Shown here: one piece after another, positions 60,615 through 64,000 of the stretch
Numbering within the stretch: the stretch's first letter is position 1
Layout: each line of letters begins with the position of its first letter
Assembly: GCA_012837155.1 (NCBI GenBank)
Contig: CP051546.1
Span: 971,075-1,035,074 of the forward strand
Length of the DNA stretch: 64,000 nucleotides
Direction: 5' to 3'
Source: Flavobacterium sp.
GTDB lineage: Bacteria; Bacteroidota; Bacteroidia; Flavobacteriales; Flavobacteriaceae
Position numbers and translations under genes: made by a program
Notes under the pieces: generated by a model
Databases searched by the model: none
Seen by the model: the letters and a program-made list of their open reading frames with translations, nothing else
Told to the model about the DNA's origin: nothing

Positions 60615-62375
60615 ATGAGGTTTTTAGGAAATGTATTGGCAACCGTTATGGGTTTATTTGTTTTTTTAATGTTATTTGTCTTCGGAATAGTAATTATTGC
60701 TGCCGTTTTTGGTAGTGATTCTGAGGAGGTAGCTGTACAAAATAATTCGGTTATCGAATTAAATTTGGAACACATTAAAGACGATTATGCAGGAAAATAC
60801 AAAGATCCTTGGATGGCTATTTTGTCTGAGGGCGAAAAAGTAGGTCTTTCGGATGTTCTCAATGCGATAGAAGAAGCAAAAACCGACAATGACATCAAAG
60901 GGATTTCGATTCTAAATGATGCATCCGAATTAGGAATGGCGCAAAGGAAAACCTTGCGTGATGCCTTGGAAAGCTTCAAAGAATCAGGAAAATTTGTTAT
61001 GGCTTATGCCAATTCGTATTCGCAAAAAGAATATTACTTAAATTCCGTAGCCAATACAATTTATTTGAATCCCGTTGGCGATTTTGATTTCAAAGGATTA
61101 TCTGCCGAAATCATGTTTTTTAAGGATTTTCAAGAAAAAACGGGGGTTAAAATGGAGGTCATTCGACACGGGAAATACAAAAGTGCCGTAGAACCTTTCC
61201 TCGAAAATAAAATGAGTGAGGCTAATAGAGAACAAACTTCGGCATTATTGAATTCGATTTGGAGTTCTGTTACAGCAGATATTTCGAAAAGTAGAAAGGT
61301 GTCTGTGGCAAGATTAAATGAAATTTCTGACGGACTTTTGGCGAGAACTCCCGAAATGGCAAAAGCCGAAAAACTAGTCGATGTGGTGGCTTATGAAGAT
61401 GTGTATCACGATGCCATTAGAAAAATGTTGAAGGTTGACAAAGACGAAGAGTACAACAAAATAAGTATTTTGGATTATGCTCAAAAAGTGGCAACTACTT
61501 CAGAAAGTACAGATGTGAAAAATAAAATTGCCATTATTTATGCTCAAGGAGAAATTAAAAGTGGCGAAGGAGATGTAAATACTATTGGCGAAGGGTCGAT
61601 GCGTCGTTCGCTGATTGAAGCCCGAAAAGACAAGGATGTAAAAGCAATTGTGCTTCGAATAGATAGTCCTGGAGGAAATGCTTTGACATCGGATTTGATT
61701 TGGAGAGAAATTGAAATAACGAAAAAAGTAAAACCCATTGTTGTTTCTATGGGGAATTATGCTGCTTCGGGCGGTTATTATATTGCTTGTAATGCCAATA
61801 AAATTTTTGCAGAGAACAATACCATTACAGGTTCAATTGGCGTTTTTGGAATTTTGCCCAATTTTAATCAATTAGCGACAAAAATAGGTTTGCATTCTGA
61901 ACAAGTAAAAACCAATGGAAATGCTGCCGAATACAGTCCGTTTTTACCTTTAGACGAAAATTTTAAAGCCGTTACGCTCGAAGGAGTTGAGCACATTTAT
62001 AAAACGTTTGTGACTCACGTTGCTCAAGGCAGGAAAATGTCTTTTGCACAAGTAGATTCAATTGGTCAAGGAAGGGTTTGGTCTGGTTCCGAGGCTGTAA
62101 AAATTGGACTTGTAGATAAAATTGGAAATATGAATGACGCTATAAAAGCAGCGGCATCTTTGGCAAAAATTAAAAGCTACAACACCCAAAACTTCCCCGA
62201 ATTTGAAAAAAATATTGGCGATATTCTAGAGCATTTGCCGTTTGCAAAATCAAAAGAAAACTTTATAAAAGAAGAATTTGGAATTGAAGCTTACAAAGTT
62301 ATGCAGCAAATAAAACGCGTTCAGTCTCGAAAAGGAATGCAAACCATAATGCCTTATGAGATTAGCATTCAATAA
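60615..62375 (+). CDS. sppA: Signal peptide peptidase SppA, long form
   Basis: Membrane-bound serine protease of 586 residues that clears leftover signal peptides. The N-terminal anchor is VLATVMGLFVFLMLFVFGIVIIAAVFG. Two tandem S49 domains follow: the catalytic Lys is probably in EVIRHGKYKSAVEPF of the first, and the Ser in VSMGNYAASGGYYIAC of the second, as in E. coli SppA. It is unbroken. ATG 60615 is the natural start before the anchor. Confidence 0.94.
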   Translation: MRFLGNVLATVMGLFVFLMLFVFGIVIIAAVFGSDSEEVAVQNNSVIELNLEHIKDDYAGKYKDPWMAILSEGEKVGLSDVLNAIEEAKTDNDIKGISILNDASELGMAQRKTLRDALESFKESGKFVMAYANSYSQKEYYLNSVANTIYLNPVGDFDFKGLSAEIMFFKDFQEKTGVKMEVIRHGKYKSAVEPFLENKMSEANREQTSALLNSIWSSVTADISKSRKVSVARLNEISDGLLARTPEMAKAEKLVDVVAYEDVYHDAIRKMLKVDKDEEYNKISILDYAQKVATTSESTDVKNKIAIIYAQGEIKSGEGDVNTIGEGSMRRSLIEARKDKDVKAIVLRIDSPGGNALTSDLIWREIEITKKVKPIVVSMGNYAASGGYYIACNANKIFAENNTITGSIGVFGILPNFNQLATKIGLHSEQVKTNGNAAEYSPFLPLDENFKAVTLEGVEHIYKTFVTHVAQGRKMSFAQVDSIGQGRVWSGSEAVKIGLVDKIGNMNDAIKAAASLAKIKSYNTQNFPEFEKNIGDILEHLPFAKSKENFIKEEFGIEAYKVMQQIKRVQSRKGMQTIMPYEISIQ

Positions 62376-62410
62376 ATAATTCTAATTTTTATACCAATCA
62401 TCAAGATTAT

Positions 62411-62443
62411 TCCGTTTAAGTAAAAAACTTAAGCGGATTTTTT
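62411..62443 (+). terminator. Terminator after sppA
   Basis: Stem TCCGTTTAAG / CTTAAGCGGA (one G-U pair) with a 7-base loop, followed by a T run. Confidence 0.88.
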
Positions 62444-62463
62444 TCTCCTGAAACTTAAACGCT

Positions 62464-62471
62464 TAATTTTG
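62464..62471 (+). promoter_or_regulatory. Putative -7 box (TAATTTTG) before the AsmA-like gene
   Basis: A TAnnTTTG match 51 bases before the start at 62522. Confidence 0.5.
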
Positions 62472-62521
62472 CACCATCAGGAAAGTTTTTGTTCATTTTT
62501 AGAAACTAAATAAAGCTCAAT

Positions 62522-64000
62522 ATGTTAAAGAAAATAGTAAAAATCACAGGAATTGTAATCGCGTTATGTGTTGTGGCTTTATTTGCCATTCCGTATTTTT
62601 TCAAGGATGAAATAAAAGCTAAAATCGCCCAATCTATTAATGAAAATGTGGATGCCAAAGTTAGTTTTGCCGATGCCGATTTGAGTTTGTTTAAAAATTT
62701 TCCCAATGCCAATGTCACTTTAGAAAAATTGGTCATCATCAACAAAGCCCCATTTGAAGGCGATACCTTGGTTTCTCTCGGGGAATTGAATTTAAAAATG
62801 AGCATCAAAGAATTATTCAAAGGCAAAGAGGAAGCAATGAATATTCAAGGGATTACTTCAAAAAATGGTTTAATCAACATCCTTTTTAACAAAGACGGAA
62901 TTGGGAATTATGACATCGCTTTGAAAGACAAAAACAATAAAGAGAAGGCTAAAAGCAAGCCATTAGCACTAAAAATTCAAAATTATAAAATCGAAAATTT
63001 TAAGTTTAGGTATTTTGATGAAAGGTCAAAAATAAAAATGACAATTGATAGCCTAAATCATGAAGGAACTGGGAATTTTGCAGAACAAAAGCTGGATTTA
63101 AAAACAAATTCGACCGCAAATATTTCGCTCAATATGGACAAAGTCAATTACATGAAAAATGTAAAATTGACTCTCGATGCGGTTCTAGGAATTGATTTAG
63201 AGAAAAGCAAGTACACTTTCAAGGAAAACAAAGCGCTTATCAATCAATTGCCATTAGAATTTGATGGATTTATTCAGCTCGTCGATGCAGGTCAAGTTTA
63301 TGATTTGAAATTTAGAACACCAACTTCTTCGTTCAAAAATTTCTTGGGACTTATTCCCTCAGCCTATGCTTCGAGTTTGGATAATGTAAAAACAACAGGC
63401 GATTTTGCGGTTATTGGCTTTGCCAAAGGATTGTATTCGGATAAAACAGTCCCGAAATTTAACGTTCAAATTGCCTCTAATAATGCTTCTTTTCAATACC
63501 CAAACTTACCAAAATCAGTACGAAATATTGTAATCGACACCAAAATTATCAATAAAACTGGCGTTTTGAACGACACTTATGTTGCTCTCGATAAATTGTC
63601 TTTTGCTATTGATCAGGATGTTTTTAATGCAAAAGCTACTATTAGCAACATCACTCAAAACGCATGGGTTGATGCTGCTTTGAAGGGGGCAATTAATCTA
63701 GGAAATGTATCAAAGGCTTATCCTATAAAACTAGACAAACCTTTATCGGGAATTTTAAAAGCCGATGTAACCACTAAATTCGACATGCAGTCCGTCGAAA
63801 AAAGCCAATACCAAAGCATCAAAAACGCAGGAACAATGAGTTTGTCGGGCTTTAAGTATGCAGACGAAAATGGCAAAACAATGACTATTAGCAATGCTTT
63901 GGTTCAGTTTAATCCCAGTCAGGTTAATTTGAAACAATTTCATGCGACTACGGGAAAAAGTGATTTAAGTGTTACAGGAGTTTTAGAAAATTTCTACGGT
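62522..64000 (+). CDS. AsmA-like family protein (partial, runs off the window)
   Basis: The frame is open from ATG 62522 to the end of the window (493 residues so far, no stop). It has an N-terminal anchor (IVKITGIVIALCVVALFAIPYFF) and then long beta-rich, polar sequence with the AsmA-type opening (IKAKIAQSINENVDAKVSFADADLSLFKNFPNANVTLEKL). Proteins of this superfamily bridge the two membranes and carry phospholipids, or affect outer-membrane protein assembly; members in this genus are ~850 residues or longer. The specific role is not known. Confidence 0.85.
   Translation, partial: MLKKIVKITGIVIALCVVALFAIPYFFKDEIKAKIAQSINENVDAKVSFADADLSLFKNFPNANVTLEKLVIINKAPFEGDTLVSLGELNLKMSIKELFKGKEEAMNIQGITSKNGLINILFNKDGIGNYDIALKDKNNKEKAKSKPLALKIQNYKIENFKFRYFDERSKIKMTIDSLNHEGTGNFAEQKLDLKTNSTANISLNMDKVNYMKNVKLTLDAVLGIDLEKSKYTFKENKALINQLPLEFDGFIQLVDAGQVYDLKFRTPTSSFKNFLGLIPSAYASSLDNVKTTGDFAVIGFAKGLYSDKTVPKFNVQIASNNASFQYPNLPKSVRNIVIDTKIINKTGVLNDTYVALDKLSFAIDQDVFNAKATISNITQNAWVDAALKGAINLGNVSKAYPIKLDKPLSGILKADVTTKFDMQSVEKSQYQSIKNAGTMSLSGFKYADENGKTMTISNALVQFNPSQVNLKQFHATTGKSDLSVTGVLENFYG

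Overview
The window is low-GC DNA from a member of the Bacteroidota, almost certainly a Flavobacterium or close relative. It carries the end of sprA followed by gcvH, a VanZ-like gene, deoC and a remB-like gene. It also has a porG-uppS-bamA-ompH-ompH-murI group, a PorP/SprF-like protein, a protein with a type IX secretion tail, and many promoters of the Bacteroidota type (TAnnTTTG -7 box). From memory, this order resembles the sprA-to-porG region of F. johnsoniae.

Layout. 1-7.9 kb: gliding and type IX secretion genes (sprA end, remB) with gcvH, vanZ-like and deoC. 7.9-13 kb: haem O synthase, two subunit III-like proteins, a subunit IV-like protein, a Sco pair and a DUF420 protein, which together form a terminal oxidase and its assembly set. 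13-18 kb: DUF4403 lipoprotein, a TolC/HlyD export pair, tsaB. 18-24.5 kb: MscS channel, YyaL-like thioredoxin protein, Nfu scaffold, PorP/SprF, gamma carbonic anhydrase, murI. 24.6-32.5 kb (minus strand): two OmpH chaperones, BamA, UppS, PorG, NAD kinase, CBS protein, mostly envelope biogenesis. 32.6-40.4 kb: pdxJ, a hydrolase, tRNA-Gly(TCC), a secreted beta-propeller protein, a holin-like protein, then tig-clpP-clpX. 40.5-50 kb: an accessory island with a type I restriction-modification locus in the order hsdR - truncated rhuM - GxxExxY - IS5-like element - hsdS - rhuM - hsdM. 50-64 kb: serB, a sugar aminotransferase, waaA, a small Ala-rich lipoprotein, tRNA-Leu and tRNA-Gly with tandem repeats between them, mutS, a DUF1573 protein, a SpoU methyltransferase, a folK-nucleoside kinase fusion, sppA, and the start of an AsmA-like gene.

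Data quality matters here. About half of the genes, including essential ones (bamA, uppS, murI, nadK, waaA), are broken by single-base shifts, nearly all in homopolymer runs. This looks like sequencing or assembly error, so I annotate such genes across the shift as one gene and give the approximate position.

The most interesting points are: a 100-bp sequence, 98% identical, lying in opposite orientation directly before remB and before the second ompH, each copy holding the same 22-residue open frame; a GxxExxY/IS5 cassette bounded by 28-bp inverted repeats that truncates one rhuM gene and abuts the hsdS start codon; a second, intact rhuM gene tightly coupled between hsdS and hsdM; a 65-bp tandem repeat that copies the 5' end of tRNA-Leu; and a palindromic element that appears to supply the end of pdxJ and the start of the next protein.
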